A stretch of DNA of 64,000 nt from Methanococcoides orientis (GTDB taxonomy: Archaea > Halobacteriota > Methanosarcinia > Methanosarcinales > Methanosarcinaceae). Positions 34,893 to 43,460 of the stretch are shown one piece after another. Where the stretch lies: positions 1,684,685-1,748,684 of the forward strand of contig NZ_CP073710.1 in the NCBI RefSeq assembly GCF_021184045.1, read 5' to 3'. Position numbers and translations under genes: made by a program. Below the pieces are notes generated by a model. That model saw nothing but the letters and a program-made list of their open reading frames with translations, was not told the DNA's origin and did no database searches. Numbering within the stretch: the stretch's first letter is position 1; every line of letters starts with the position of its first letter.

Positions 34893-36515
34893 TCATTCCT
34901 TAATAGAAATGGTCTTATAATGGATCGCAGACACCGGACAGATCGAAACACACCGCCTACAGCTGGTACCAAGACACCTTTCACTGTTATAGTTTGCAAA
35001 CAGCTCCCCATCACGTTCGATCATGGTGATAGCATCTTCAGGGCATTCTTCCTCACACTTATGGCAGAGGATACATTCCGGAGCTTCCTCTTCAATGATG
35101 ATTCCAAGATCACTGACGATCTTCAACCCTTCCTTTCCAACCTCGTCAATGTCCTTTGCAACCCTCTTCTCGATACCAGGATTCTCGAATGTCTCTGGAA
35201 GGGGTGGAAGCTTGTACATACCGAGCATCTGATTGTACATATCTATAGGCATACCCTGGGTCCAGTAGGAAAGCTCACAAACATAGATGTTGGAGAATGT
35301 GTCGCTTGTAGCCATCATCAGGTGATCTGCCTTGATCTTCTTTGCGACCTCAATAACCTCATCCAGTTTGGACTCATCCATTACAAGATCTCTTGCAAGA
35401 GCAACTGAAGTATTACCAAATTGTACAATATTGTGTGCGAAGTTCGGACATGAGCCCAGCTTTCTTGCCTTGTCTGCATTCACATACGCACCTGTAGCAC
35501 CAGCCATGTACATATTCTCAAGGTCCTTGTACTCAACACCGGATGCCAACAGAAGAGTAAGCTGTGCAGCCCTGATAGCACCAATTGCTTTTCCTGCTTC
35601 CTCAATATCCTTCTCAGTAATTTCAATCCTATCCCCAAGTACAAGTTTACCATTTGGAATCTCGGGGATCTTTGTAATGATGCCAGTCTCAATAGCCAGA
35701 GAAAGTGCAGCGATAGCACCTGTACCAGTCACACCTTTTGCAACAATTTCTGAAGGCTCCTTGATCACACCGGTAACCGGATCTATCAAATGACCTTTGC
35801 GTTCGGTCATAAGCCCATCGAGGATCGTGACCCTCCAATAGTCACCTTCTAAATTCACATCAGAGATAGCCCCGGGGCTTGCCAGCATACCACAGCTCAT
35901 ACCCTGACCTTCTATTGCCGGTCCTGCTGCAGCACTTCCGGTTATGATCTTGTCACCTACTTTAATGGCCATTTCTGCATTTGTACCATAATCAGTTACC
36001 ATCGAAGGGACTTTCATATCCATGAAGTCTGTCTTGATCATCATAGCCAGTGCATCTGCACCGATCTCGTGTTTGATAGCAGGAGGAACGATCAATGTAC
36101 AATTGGGAAGGTCCACGATACCCTCGAACAATTCGCTTGCAGGAAATACCCTTGCATCACGAGAAACATTCTCAACACCAAGTTTCTTTTGTTTGTTCTC
36201 ACCAGCATAGGCAAGGTCCCTGATCTCTATATTCTGGAATAAGGATAACTGTATAGGATTACCACACACAGCGAGCCTCTTGATAAGAGTAGTATCAACA
36301 TCCAGTTCTTCAAATATCCTGCTAACAGTGTCCAGTATGATCTCGTGTGCAAGATCAGCACCCACCTGAATAGCAAAGTCCAGATGATCCATTACATTCC
36401 CACCAGGAAGCGGGTGCCTCATGGTAATAGCAGTCTTTAAGACTTCCTTAGCTTCCAGATCGATCAATTGAGCACGAAAACCACTTGTTCCCAGATCCAA
36501 TGCAATACCATACAT
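34893..36515 (-). CDS. ramA: RamA, ATP-dependent reductive activase of methylamine corrinoid proteins
   Basis: A 540-residue protein that reduces inactive Co(II) corrinoid to Co(I) in MtmC/MtbC/MttC-type proteins using ATP. The N-terminal part has an actin/ASKHA-like phosphate loop (YGIALDLGTSGFRAQLIDLE) and the central part MVTDYGTNAEMAIKVGDK. The C-terminus has two 4Fe-4S motifs, CILCHKCEEECP and CLGTSCRRCVSICP. It is separate from the methyltransferase operon, with its own promoter and a strong terminator, as expected for a protein serving several methylamine systems. Confidence 0.95.
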   Translation of the reverse strand: MYGIALDLGTSGFRAQLIDLEAKEVLKTAITMRHPLPGGNVMDHLDFAIQVGADLAHEIILDTVSRIFEELDVDTTLIKRLAVCGNPIQLSLFQNIEIRDLAYAGENKQKKLGVENVSRDARVFPASELFEGIVDLPNCTLIVPPAIKHEIGADALAMMIKTDFMDMKVPSMVTDYGTNAEMAIKVGDKIITGSAAAGPAIEGQGMSCGMLASPGAISDVNLEGDYWRVTILDGLMTERKGHLIDPVTGVIKEPSEIVAKGVTGTGAIAALSLAIETGIITKIPEIPNGKLVLGDRIEITEKDIEEAGKAIGAIRAAQLTLLLASGVEYKDLENMYMAGATGAYVNADKARKLGSCPNFAHNIVQFGNTSVALARDLVMDESKLDEVIEVAKKIKADHLMMATSDTFSNIYVCELSYWTQGMPIDMYNQMLGMYKLPPLPETFENPGIEKRVAKDIDEVGKEGLKIVSDLGIIIEEEAPECILCHKCEEECPEDAITMIERDGELFANYNSERCLGTSCRRCVSICPVSAIHYKTISIKE

Positions 36516-36588
36516 TTTGATTACCTCTGACTTGTAATATTTAATTTCAGTAATAGATAGACATATGCATTAAAAAAAACAAGTTAAT

Positions 36589-36650
36589 GATATATAAGGG
36601 CTTTGTATAAACCATACAAAACCCCTTGGAATGCGTTAACATGCGTTAAC
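36589..36650 (-). promoter_or_regulatory. ramA promoter with operator-like palindrome and tandem repeat
   Basis: CTTATATATC at 36589-36598 is a TATA box about 75-85 bases before the ramA ATG. Immediately upstream is TTTGTAT-N5-ATACAAA (36602-36620), a perfect 7-base inverted repeat. Further upstream ATGCGTTAAC occurs twice in tandem (36631-36650). Their positions suit binding sites of a regulator. Confidence 0.6.
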
Positions 36651-36736
36651 ATTCGATAGCAAGAGAGAAAGAATATTGCACTAAAGAAAATAAAAAAGTT
36701 AAAAGTCAGAAAACTTTTAAAAATACAAAAATTAAA

Positions 36737-37342
36737 TCACTCACAATTACAGTTACAATTGCAACCACACTCAAAGTCAAAACCCAGAAGGAAACTTCCG
36801 GTACCATGTTCACTTTCAAGACCCATCCTTTCCTTCAGATACTCATCTGTTGGTGGAGAAGGTGATGCAAGGGTCGCATTACAAATATGAGGCAGTTCCT
36901 CGATCTCATCACAGGGCTTTGGAGGTAATACCACAACAAGAGGCTCGGATTTACAGTTCAGAGATGTCAGTACAGATTTATCATATATTACAATGTTACC
37001 GATCACAAGGGAATCATTACTTTGTTCAAGTGATTTTATTTTGTCCTCATCAGCAATGTCCTCACCAACAACCTTGTCATCATGCATAAGGATAACATTC
37101 GGACCACATGGCCACTTATACTCCATTGTTGTCTGGAAAGGTATAATGACATCACGCTGAAGAACGGCCTTTACGCCTTTATTGTCACCCCTGCCAAGTC
37201 CCATCAAGGTCATTTGGTCTGCTTTTTCCTCAAGTTGAGCTATGGTCTTACGGTCCTCCTCATTAAGTACCAGTGTTTTACCAACACCGACCATACATTC
37301 TAATCCTTCTCGTACCGTTTTGATAATCTCATCTTTTTCCAT
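36737..37342 (-). CDS. 201-residue protein with a CxCxCxCxC tail, upstream of ramA
   Basis: The product starts MEKDEIIKTVREGLECMVGV. It has a central alpha/beta domain (TLMGLGRGDNKGVKAVLQRD; EYKWPCGPNVILMHDDKVVG; NDSLVIGNIVIYDKSVLTSL) and a Pro-rich stretch (VVLPPKPCDEIEELPHICN). It ends FECGCNCNCNCE, five cysteines at alternate positions. Such a tail probably binds metal or an iron-sulfur cluster. It lies 220 bases upstream of ramA on the same strand, but ramA has its own promoter. The palindromic TATA at 37432 may serve it. No family name is recognised. Confidence 0.75.
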   Translation of the reverse strand: MEKDEIIKTVREGLECMVGVGKTLVLNEEDRKTIAQLEEKADQMTLMGLGRGDNKGVKAVLQRDVIIPFQTTMEYKWPCGPNVILMHDDKVVGEDIADEDKIKSLEQSNDSLVIGNIVIYDKSVLTSLNCKSEPLVVVLPPKPCDEIEELPHICNATLASPSPPTDEYLKERMGLESEHGTGSFLLGFDFECGCNCNCNCE

Positions 37343-37431
37343 GACAATCCCTATACCTGCTTGTAGGTTCAAATTAACATGATCACAGAGGCAATTTGAA
37401 GAGATACAATAGCGAATTACCTATTCCACTT

Positions 37432-37595
37432 TGCTTATATAAGCATATCGAATATACTTCAAAAAAAATCAAAGTAATTGATTAGTAACTATCAAGTGGA
37501 AAAAAGAAACAAAGAACAGGCCTTAAATATACTTCAAATTGATCAGGACATGACGGTTTTGCACCTGATTCACAAAACCCTTATATACAAAGTTT
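37432..37595. promoter_or_regulatory. Divergent promoter region with palindrome and 13-base direct repeat
   Basis: TGCTTATATAAGCA (37432-37445) is a palindrome containing a TATA box for the leftward 201-residue gene. CCTTATATAC near 37579 is a TATA box for the rightward DUF6951 gene. AATATACTTCAAA occurs at 37451-37463 and 37526-37538 in the same orientation. ATATCGAATATAC (37445-37457) is shared with 34696-34708. Confidence 0.5.
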
Positions 37596-37678
37596 ACTAT
37601 AATAGATAGTACAGGATCATCAGAATAACGATAAATATTGCTTCTAATTGACTTTCATTACCCATATAGAGGATCAAC

Positions 37679-37993
37679 ATGACAGACATCACAGTGAATT
37701 CAAGAATTTGCGGTTTTACACACAAGATACACGGAACCAAGGACGGAAAGAACGTTAAGATAAAGATCGAAACCCAATGTCCAAAGGTCAAGAATATTTC
37801 CGAGCTTGAAGTGCCAATGATGCAGCTCTTTGGGATCAAAGAGAATATAGTCACCGCTAAAGCACAAGAAGGAAACTGTTGCGCAACATGCCTGGTACCA
37901 TGCGGAATCCTTCATGCATGCAATCTTGAACTGGGACTTATCTCTCAAAAACTTGCAAAAGATGTAGGCAACCTTAGTATCGAGTTCGAGTGA
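37679..37993 (+). CDS. DUF6951-family Cys-rich small protein
   Basis: A 104-residue protein (MTDITVNSRICGFTHKIHGT start). It has Cys11, a CPKVKNISELEVPMMQLFGI segment, and a cluster GNCCATCLVPCGILHACN with five closely spaced cysteines. The pattern suits metal or cluster binding. It matches the methanogen family DUF6951 by memory of its motif; function is unknown. GAGGATCAAC precedes the ATG. It is divergent from the 201-residue Cys-tail gene, and both may belong to the methylamine regulon (inference). Confidence 0.78.
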   Translation: MTDITVNSRICGFTHKIHGTKDGKNVKIKIETQCPKVKNISELEVPMMQLFGIKENIVTAKAQEGNCCATCLVPCGILHACNLELGLISQKLAKDVGNLSIEFE

Positions 37994-38048
37994 ACCGGAA
38001 CAGATAGAAATGATATGATCTGACTGAAATGATCAGATCAAAAATGAT

Positions 38049-38912
38049 TTATGAGATCGGCCTGATGATGCCGATCTTTGGTTCATAACATTGCCCCTTT
38101 GCAAGCAAAGACCTGACTGCTGAGTCCACTGCCTTTTCATTTATGTTGCGGGAATTCGCAACTGAAAGAAGATCCATATACTCCACACCTTTTCCTTCAT
38201 CAAGCTCTTCCAGCAATTCCATTACGACAACATCTAGATCTTTATCGCCATCTGCAGAAGATGCAAGATCAATAGAAATAATACACCTTTTAACTACGGA
38301 CCTCAGTTCATTCAGATAATCAGCGCCAGTACCATAATTATCAATGGCCAGACAGATGCCCTCTGATAAATTCGAGGGAATTTCCATATTTTCCGTGCAA
38401 TTGAACGAATCAGGATCATTTTCGCATAAGGACAACATTTTTGAAAAGGCATCGATCCTGTCAAGAGTCAGTTCTGCAGTATCAATTACCCAGCAATTGC
38501 GCATAGCTTCATCGGCCAGATGGATCTCTTCAGGCCGCAGGGATATGATCGGGCTTCCGGCGTCCGGCTTATATACACGCACCTTCCCAACTACAGAAAC
38601 AAATGCAGGAGTTTCTACGGAAGAGAGGAATATAGCTGCCTGTGGTTGATACTGACCGGCATATACTGTAAAGGCACCTGAAGGATCAACCACACGGGCT
38701 TTCCATGTGTCCGTGTCAGTGCCTACATTATCAACCTCCGTGATAACACCAACAATGAAAACACGATTTACCATTGTTCCCACCGGAGTGAGAAGGTAAT
38801 TTGGAGTATGACCCTCTGAATTTATCGCTTCTTCGATAGTAGAATGTATTGTAGAGCTTGAATCGTTCAACTCTTTTGCAAATATCCTGTGTGCAATTTC
38901 ACGCTCAACCAT
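38049..38912 (-). CDS. Second RPA-associated OB-fold protein (COG3390 family), extended form
   Basis: A 287-residue partner of the RPA gene just upstream. Residues 1-165 match the shorter partner at 24054 (IAHRIFAKELND; YLLTPVGTMVNRVFIVGVIT; VVDPSGAFTVYAGQYQPQAA; TPAFVSVVGKVRVY). The last ~120 residues add a helical and winged-helix-like domain (VEYMDLLSVANSRNINEKAV). ATG 38912 follows GGAGTGATC, which includes the stop of the rpa gene, so the two are coupled. Confidence 0.88.
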   Translation of the reverse strand: MVEREIAHRIFAKELNDSSSTIHSTIEEAINSEGHTPNYLLTPVGTMVNRVFIVGVITEVDNVGTDTDTWKARVVDPSGAFTVYAGQYQPQAAIFLSSVETPAFVSVVGKVRVYKPDAGSPIISLRPEEIHLADEAMRNCWVIDTAELTLDRIDAFSKMLSLCENDPDSFNCTENMEIPSNLSEGICLAIDNYGTGADYLNELRSVVKRCIISIDLASSADGDKDLDVVVMELLEELDEGKGVEYMDLLSVANSRNINEKAVDSAVRSLLAKGQCYEPKIGIIRPIS

Positions 38913-38917
38913 AAAGA

Positions 38918-40219
38918 TCACTCCACCCCTTCAAGTCGCTCCAGAAGAGCCGATACACGCATATCAAGATCTTCAGACGGAACCCATACTGATTTTGCTA
39001 CGAATGTTACACCATACTCGACCTTCGAAGTATTCCCACGCACACCGAGATAATGTCCTGTAAGAATATTTTTCATATCATCATAAACAACATTTGCAGA
39101 CATTTCCTTACCCATAAGAGACTCAGACTCCTGAAGTGTCTTACCATAAACTATCTCGGAAAGTTCCCGGTTCAGCATAACAAGAAGAGAACCCGTCCCA
39201 TCATCGAGGATTAGCTTGATACGCATATCCTGGATCCCCTCTACCACACCATGTGAGCGACACGTGTTCTTCATAATAACACGATTACATTCAGGACAGC
39301 GGGCGATCACGCCGGAACCCGGACGTACGGAAACAATGTTCCCTTGCACTGACACATCGAACATACCCTCATTTTGTAAAACATCGCCTATAGGCAATGG
39401 TTTTGGCGGCAGGTTCACTGATGCGAAAGTGAAAGGCAGGTGTTCTTCAGGCCCGACAATATGAACCGAGGTTGATTCATTCAGGTGTATGGAAGGTACA
39501 CCCCGATACATGCTAACCGATGCATCCTCAAACCGCACAATGGTACCGATGTCCACACCATCAAGAAGAGACCATGAAACAAAAGGCAATCGACTGGTCT
39601 CATCAGCCATAACACCTTCTATAATTGTAAGGTCCTTTCCTTTTACATTAACATCCCTGTGATATAGCTCAATGACTGCTGCCACTGAACTTATGAACAT
39701 GTCCGAATAGCCAACCTCACCCAGTTTTTTAACAGGAGTTACTGAAAGTTCTGAGATATCAGGAAGATATGTTTCCTCAAGAAGTTCTACTTCCGATCGA
39801 TCCCCTATACTAACTTCTGCCCTATTATGCCAGGCCCTTACGCTGGCATTCCGGACCCTTACAGCATCCCCGGGATTTAGTGAAATAGGCTTCCACGATG
39901 TGAAAGAGCACAATCCGGATTCATCAGCAAGTGCACCGGAAAAGATAGTTACACTATTACCGCGTAAATTGACATTCTTTTCATTGATATTAAGAATGCG
40001 AACCTCAAGCGCTATTCCTTTGTCACCGATGGCAAGCTCGTGTACCTTTTTTAATATCGGAGAATCGTTTTGGAATTTCTTAAGAATTGATCTTTTTGCT
40101 TCATCTATAGGTACACGGTACTTTAACAACAGCTCCAGTTCATCTTCAATAGTTGATCTGCTTATATTTCCTAGCGCCTTTGTTAGCTCTTCAATATGAG
40201 GCGCAAATTTCTTGTCCAT
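38918..40219 (-). CDS. Second replication protein A (zinc-finger type)
   Basis: A 433-residue RPA with a helical N-terminus (residues 1-55) and OB folds at about 65-155 and 175-255. A third OB region contains the zinc finger CPECNRVIMKNTCRSH (C-x2-C-x8-C-x2-H), the same spacing as in the RPA at 24621. Unlike that protein, its OB folds are divergent from each other. ATG 40219 follows GAGGGAAGACAGT; the upstream codons are not protein-like. It forms an operon with the COG3390 partner at 38049. Several RPAs per genome are usual in Methanosarcinales. Confidence 0.9.
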   Translation of the reverse strand: MDKKFAPHIEELTKALGNISRSTIEDELELLLKYRVPIDEAKRSILKKFQNDSPILKKVHELAIGDKGIALEVRILNINEKNVNLRGNSVTIFSGALADESGLCSFTSWKPISLNPGDAVRVRNASVRAWHNRAEVSIGDRSEVELLEETYLPDISELSVTPVKKLGEVGYSDMFISSVAAVIELYHRDVNVKGKDLTIIEGVMADETSRLPFVSWSLLDGVDIGTIVRFEDASVSMYRGVPSIHLNESTSVHIVGPEEHLPFTFASVNLPPKPLPIGDVLQNEGMFDVSVQGNIVSVRPGSGVIARCPECNRVIMKNTCRSHGVVEGIQDMRIKLILDDGTGSLLVMLNRELSEIVYGKTLQESESLMGKEMSANVVYDDMKNILTGHYLGVRGNTSKVEYGVTFVAKSVWVPSEDLDMRVSALLERLEGVE

Positions 40220-40440
40220 ACTGTCTTCCCTCACGTGTGAGATGTTTACATAATCTAAGCTATACACACATAAATAAGGCATACCTAAATTATTAAAAGG
40301 AAAATAAAGGACTAAATTCCAAAAAACATAGTATTATGGCTTTTTCAGATAATAGAAACATATTTATAGATTTTTAACTAAATTAAGGATACAAATCCAG
40401 TCAATTAGACATAATATATGTATAAAGAGGTTATAAAAAA

Positions 40441-40662
40441 ATGCCCATATTACCATTGGCTTCTGTAGAACGTTTAATTCGCAGTGCAGACTCAGAAAGG
40501 GTCAGTGAATCTGCAGCATCTGCCCTTTTAGATATACTGGAAGATTACGGTGTGAAAATATCAAAAGAAGCTATAATCTATGCAAACCATGCCGGAAGAA
40601 AAACTGTAAAAGCTGAAGATATAAAACTGGCATATGACATGCTCACAAAGCCTCGTGATTAA
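40441..40662 (+). CDS. Archaeal histone
   Basis: A 73-residue HMf-like histone: LPLASVERLIRSADSERVSE, then SAASALLDILEDYGVKI and AGRKTVKAEDIKLAYDM form the three helices and two loops of the histone fold. It forms dimers and longer arrays that wrap DNA. It has no tails, and length is close to the minimal histone fold. AAAGAGGTTATAAAAAA gives the Shine-Dalgarno. It is monocistronic, with a TATA-like TTTATAGATT upstream, which fits high expression. Confidence 0.96.
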   Translation: MPILPLASVERLIRSADSERVSESAASALLDILEDYGVKISKEAIIYANHAGRKTVKAEDIKLAYDMLTKPRD

Positions 40663-40678
40663 TGCCATATTCCTTTTT

Positions 40679-41185
40679 TTAATTTAACAGGTCGATAGCA
40701 CCCATTCCTGCAAGGGTCACCAACGTTACTACAATACCTGAGATCATAACACCTGCTGCTATCGCCATCATTGCATGCCTGAACTTAATGCCAAACACAA
40801 AAGCAGCTGCACAGCCAGTCCATGCGCCTGTAACTGGCAATGGAACTGCCACGAACAAAGTAAGTGCGAGTGTGCCATACCGTTCCATATTCTGAGAATG
40901 TTTTTGACGGGTCCTTGTAAAAAGCCAGTTGAAGAAAGAGTCACCTATCCGAAACTTTCTGAGAAAAGAAGACACAGGATCCAAAAAAAGCAAAAGAGGG
41001 ATCACAGGTAGCATATTTCCCACAATTGCAAGCAAATAGGCATCTATTGGATCAATTCCATAGACCCCGATAGCAATAGGGATCGCACCACGAAGCTCTG
41101 AGACCGGCAATGCACTGAGAACTACTGTAGCCAGCCACGAGGGAACACTTGCGAGTGCATCCAGTAATTGCTCTTCGAAAGGCAT
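40679..41185 (-). CDS. Small multidrug-export-like membrane protein (COG2426)
   Basis: A 168-residue membrane protein with about four segments. LSALPVSELRGAIPIAIGVY is the family signature, followed by AIVGNMLPVIPLLLFL, FVAVPLPVTGAWTGCAAAFV and IAAGVMISGIVVTLVTLAGM. The COG2426 annotation as a drug exporter is weakly supported; the true substrate is unknown. It lies 7 bases downstream of the RFC gene on the same strand. Confidence 0.82.
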   Translation of the reverse strand: MPFEEQLLDALASVPSWLATVVLSALPVSELRGAIPIAIGVYGIDPIDAYLLAIVGNMLPVIPLLLFLDPVSSFLRKFRIGDSFFNWLFTRTRQKHSQNMERYGTLALTLFVAVPLPVTGAWTGCAAAFVFGIKFRHAMMAIAAGVMISGIVVTLVTLAGMGAIDLLN

Positions 41186-41192
41186 TGCCTTA

Positions 41193-42164
41193 TTACTCCT
41201 TTGTCAACGCAAAATGTGCCAGCAAAGCATCAAGCTGTATTCTTTCGTTGGCACCTTCAGTAAGCCTGAAATCAACTTCTCCGATCATATCCATAAGATC
41301 AACCATACGCTGACCGGACACATCCATATCAAAGATAGCGCGATATATCTGCCCGACGACATCTTCTCCTGAAAGACCTTTTTCCAGCATCAAAACATCA
41401 AGTTTTTTGCGTGCCAGTACAAAATTACCGGATAGTGCAGTCTTGAGCAGTTCCATGATCTCTTCCGGATGAGCTGTTGCAGTTATCCTGTATATAGCAT
41501 CCTTGTGGATCGTTTTATCAAAAAGAGCTGCTGCCTGAAGAGCATTTATTGCTTTTCTCATGTCACCCTGGGCAACATACTTCAATGCATCCATACCATC
41601 TTCAGCAATTGAGAGACCTTCCTTTTCTGCAATATGCCTGCACCTTTCAGCTACAGAATCTTCAGTAAGGTGACGGAATCGGTAAACAGCACATCTTGAC
41701 TGGATAGGTTCGATTATCTTTGAAGAATAATTGCAAGACAGGATAAAACGACAGTTACTGGTATAGCGCTCCATCGTACGACGCAGTGCAGACTGTGCAT
41801 CGGATGTCAAAGCATCTGCTTCATCAAGGAAAATGATCTTGAAGTCGGCACCACCAATAGGAGAGGTCTTCGCGAAGTTCTTTATCTTCGTCCTTACGAC
41901 ATCGATACCGCGCTCATCTGACGCATTGAGTTCCGTGAAGTTCTCGCGCCAGCCATCCCCGAACAGTTCCCTTGCAATGGACACAGCCGTTGCGGTCTTT
42001 CCAACCCCGGGAGGACCTGAGAACAACAAGTGAGGAAGATTTCCGCTCTTTACATATGATATCAGCCTTTCCGTAGTTTCCTTTTGACCTACAATGTCTT
42101 CAAGCTTAAAAGGCCTGTATTTCTCGATCCATATCTCTTCTTTTATTTCGAACCCTCCAGTCAT
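41193..42164 (-). CDS. rfcS: Replication factor C small subunit
   Basis: A 323-residue AAA+ clamp-loader subunit that helps load PCNA. Walker A is FSGPPGVGKTATAV, Walker B is IIFLDEADALT, and the arginine-finger motif SRC lies in EPIQSRCAVYRF. ERGIDVVRTKIKNFA and SDAQSALRRTMERY are RFC boxes. The C-terminal collar domain is present. Length matches archaeal RfcS. The window also carries GINS, PriS, two RPAs and EndoQ, so several replisome genes are near each other. Confidence 0.96.
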   Translation of the reverse strand: MTGGFEIKEEIWIEKYRPFKLEDIVGQKETTERLISYVKSGNLPHLLFSGPPGVGKTATAVSIARELFGDGWRENFTELNASDERGIDVVRTKIKNFAKTSPIGGADFKIIFLDEADALTSDAQSALRRTMERYTSNCRFILSCNYSSKIIEPIQSRCAVYRFRHLTEDSVAERCRHIAEKEGLSIAEDGMDALKYVAQGDMRKAINALQAAALFDKTIHKDAIYRITATAHPEEIMELLKTALSGNFVLARKKLDVLMLEKGLSGEDVVGQIYRAIFDMDVSGQRMVDLMDMIGEVDFRLTEGANERIQLDALLAHFALTKE

Positions 42165-42240
42165 AACTGATAATCTATGATATCGATGCAGGAAGAATAA
42201 GGTTGATGTTACTTTTTAATCTTTCGTGACGTGACAGGAA

Positions 42241-42284
42241 AAAGAAAATAGAATATAAGGATCATGCTTCCTGAATACATGACC
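42241..42284 (-). terminator. Terminator of the Rnf operon
   Basis: On the minus strand GGTCATG pairs with CATGATCC (one bulge), followed by TTATATTCTATTTTCTTTTTCC. It lies about 30 bases past the last gene of the cluster. Confidence 0.65.
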
Positions 42285-42313
42285 CTTAACAATGAGAACG
42301 GAATGAACCGTAC

Positions 42314-42646
42314 TCACTTATATACATAGTTGTAAGCGATCTTGCCGATAACCGGAACCTTGACCTTTGAACCTCTCCAGGCAATGAACATGAGAGAAAG
42401 CCAGACGAAGAGGGAAAAGAATCCTCCAAAATCAGCAAGCAGCCAACCGACGTATGGTATCCATGCGACCAGGAAGACGATTGCTGTCAGGATCATAAAG
42501 ACCATTGCTGACTGGATCGCGTGGAAACGGACAAACTTATTCTCCTTCTCAATGAAGAGGAAAAGCACACCAGTCATCCAGAATCCCAGATAGCACAGTA
42601 TACCTACAATGTTCTCGTTAAGTCCGATGGAAGTCTTGTATGTCAT
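42314..42646 (-). CDS. Small membrane protein at the end of the Rnf operon (MA0665-like, DUF4870 type)
   Basis: A 110-residue protein with three membrane segments: NIVGILCYLGFWMTGVLFLF, a central FMILTAIVFLVAWIPYVGWL and FFSLFVWLSLMFIAW. VRFHAIQSA is the DUF4870/Tic20-like motif. The Methanosarcina acetivorans rnf operon ends with a gene in the same position (MA0665), so a role in the Rnf complex is likely but unproven. GGAGTGATTAT precedes the start, 16 bases after rnfB. Confidence 0.85.
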   Translation of the reverse strand: MTYKTSIGLNENIVGILCYLGFWMTGVLFLFIEKENKFVRFHAIQSAMVFMILTAIVFLVAWIPYVGWLLADFGGFFSLFVWLSLMFIAWRGSKVKVPVIGKIAYNYVYK

Positions 42647-42662
42647 ATAATCACTCCACTCC

Positions 42663-43460
42663 TTATCTCATTTCAATACATTTCTGCGGGCATTTCTCAA
42701 CACAGATGCCGCAGGCTGTACATTTGTCCTGATCGATCTCTGCAAGGAACTTCGTTACTGTAATAGCATCTTCCGGACAGTTCTTTTCGCAGATCTTACA
42801 GCCGATACATCCAACTTCACAGACTGCCTTTACAGTCTTACCTTTGTCATGTGAATTACACTCCACGTGGACCTTCTCGGAATCCTTTGCAAACATGAGC
42901 ACATCGTTAGGGCATGCCTCGATACAAAGCCCACAGCTCTTACAGAGGTTCTTGTTCACAATAGGAAGACGGTCCTCGCCAATCGTAATAGCATCGAATG
43001 GGCATGAACGCACACATGTTCCGCGACCCATACATCCGTAATTACAGCCCTTCTCACCGTCAGAGAGCATGATCACAGCAGTACAATCCTGGATACCTAC
43101 GTAATCGAACCTGTCAACGCATTTGCTACCACCATTACACCTGAGGAATGGGTACTCCTTCTCTGCTTCTGAAACATCCTGACCGAGAATTCCACCGATC
43201 TCCCTTGCAGTCTCAAAACCACCCACAGGACAGCCATCAAGAGGAGCATTCTCCTCCACGACACGCTCTGCAAAGTCTGCACATCCTGCAAACCCGCAGG
43301 CACCACAATTAGCACCTGGAAGGACCTCTACGACCTCTTCAACAAGAGGATTGGTTTCCACCTTGAACAACCTTGAAGCTGCGATCAGCATGATACCGAT
43401 CACAAGACCAAGACCACCGAGGGTTGCCATTGCCTGGATAAGTAAAGTAGTGAGGCTCAT
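42663..43460 (-). CDS. rnfB: Rnf complex subunit RnfB (ferredoxin-interacting iron-sulfur subunit)
   Basis: A 265-residue subunit that takes electrons from reduced ferredoxin. One N-terminal membrane helix is followed by the RnfB Fe-S motif GANCGACGFAGCADFAERVV with CPVGG. Further 4Fe-4S pairs are GRGTCVRSCPF, CKSCGLCIEACPN, VGCIGCKICEKNCPE and CTACGICVEKCPQ. It overlaps rnfA by 4 bases. The gene order C-D-G-E-A-B, with B last, is the Methanosarcina order. Confidence 0.96.
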   Translation of the reverse strand: MSLTTLLIQAMATLGGLGLVIGIMLIAASRLFKVETNPLVEEVVEVLPGANCGACGFAGCADFAERVVEENAPLDGCPVGGFETAREIGGILGQDVSEAEKEYPFLRCNGGSKCVDRFDYVGIQDCTAVIMLSDGEKGCNYGCMGRGTCVRSCPFDAITIGEDRLPIVNKNLCKSCGLCIEACPNDVLMFAKDSEKVHVECNSHDKGKTVKAVCEVGCIGCKICEKNCPEDAITVTKFLAEIDQDKCTACGICVEKCPQKCIEMR

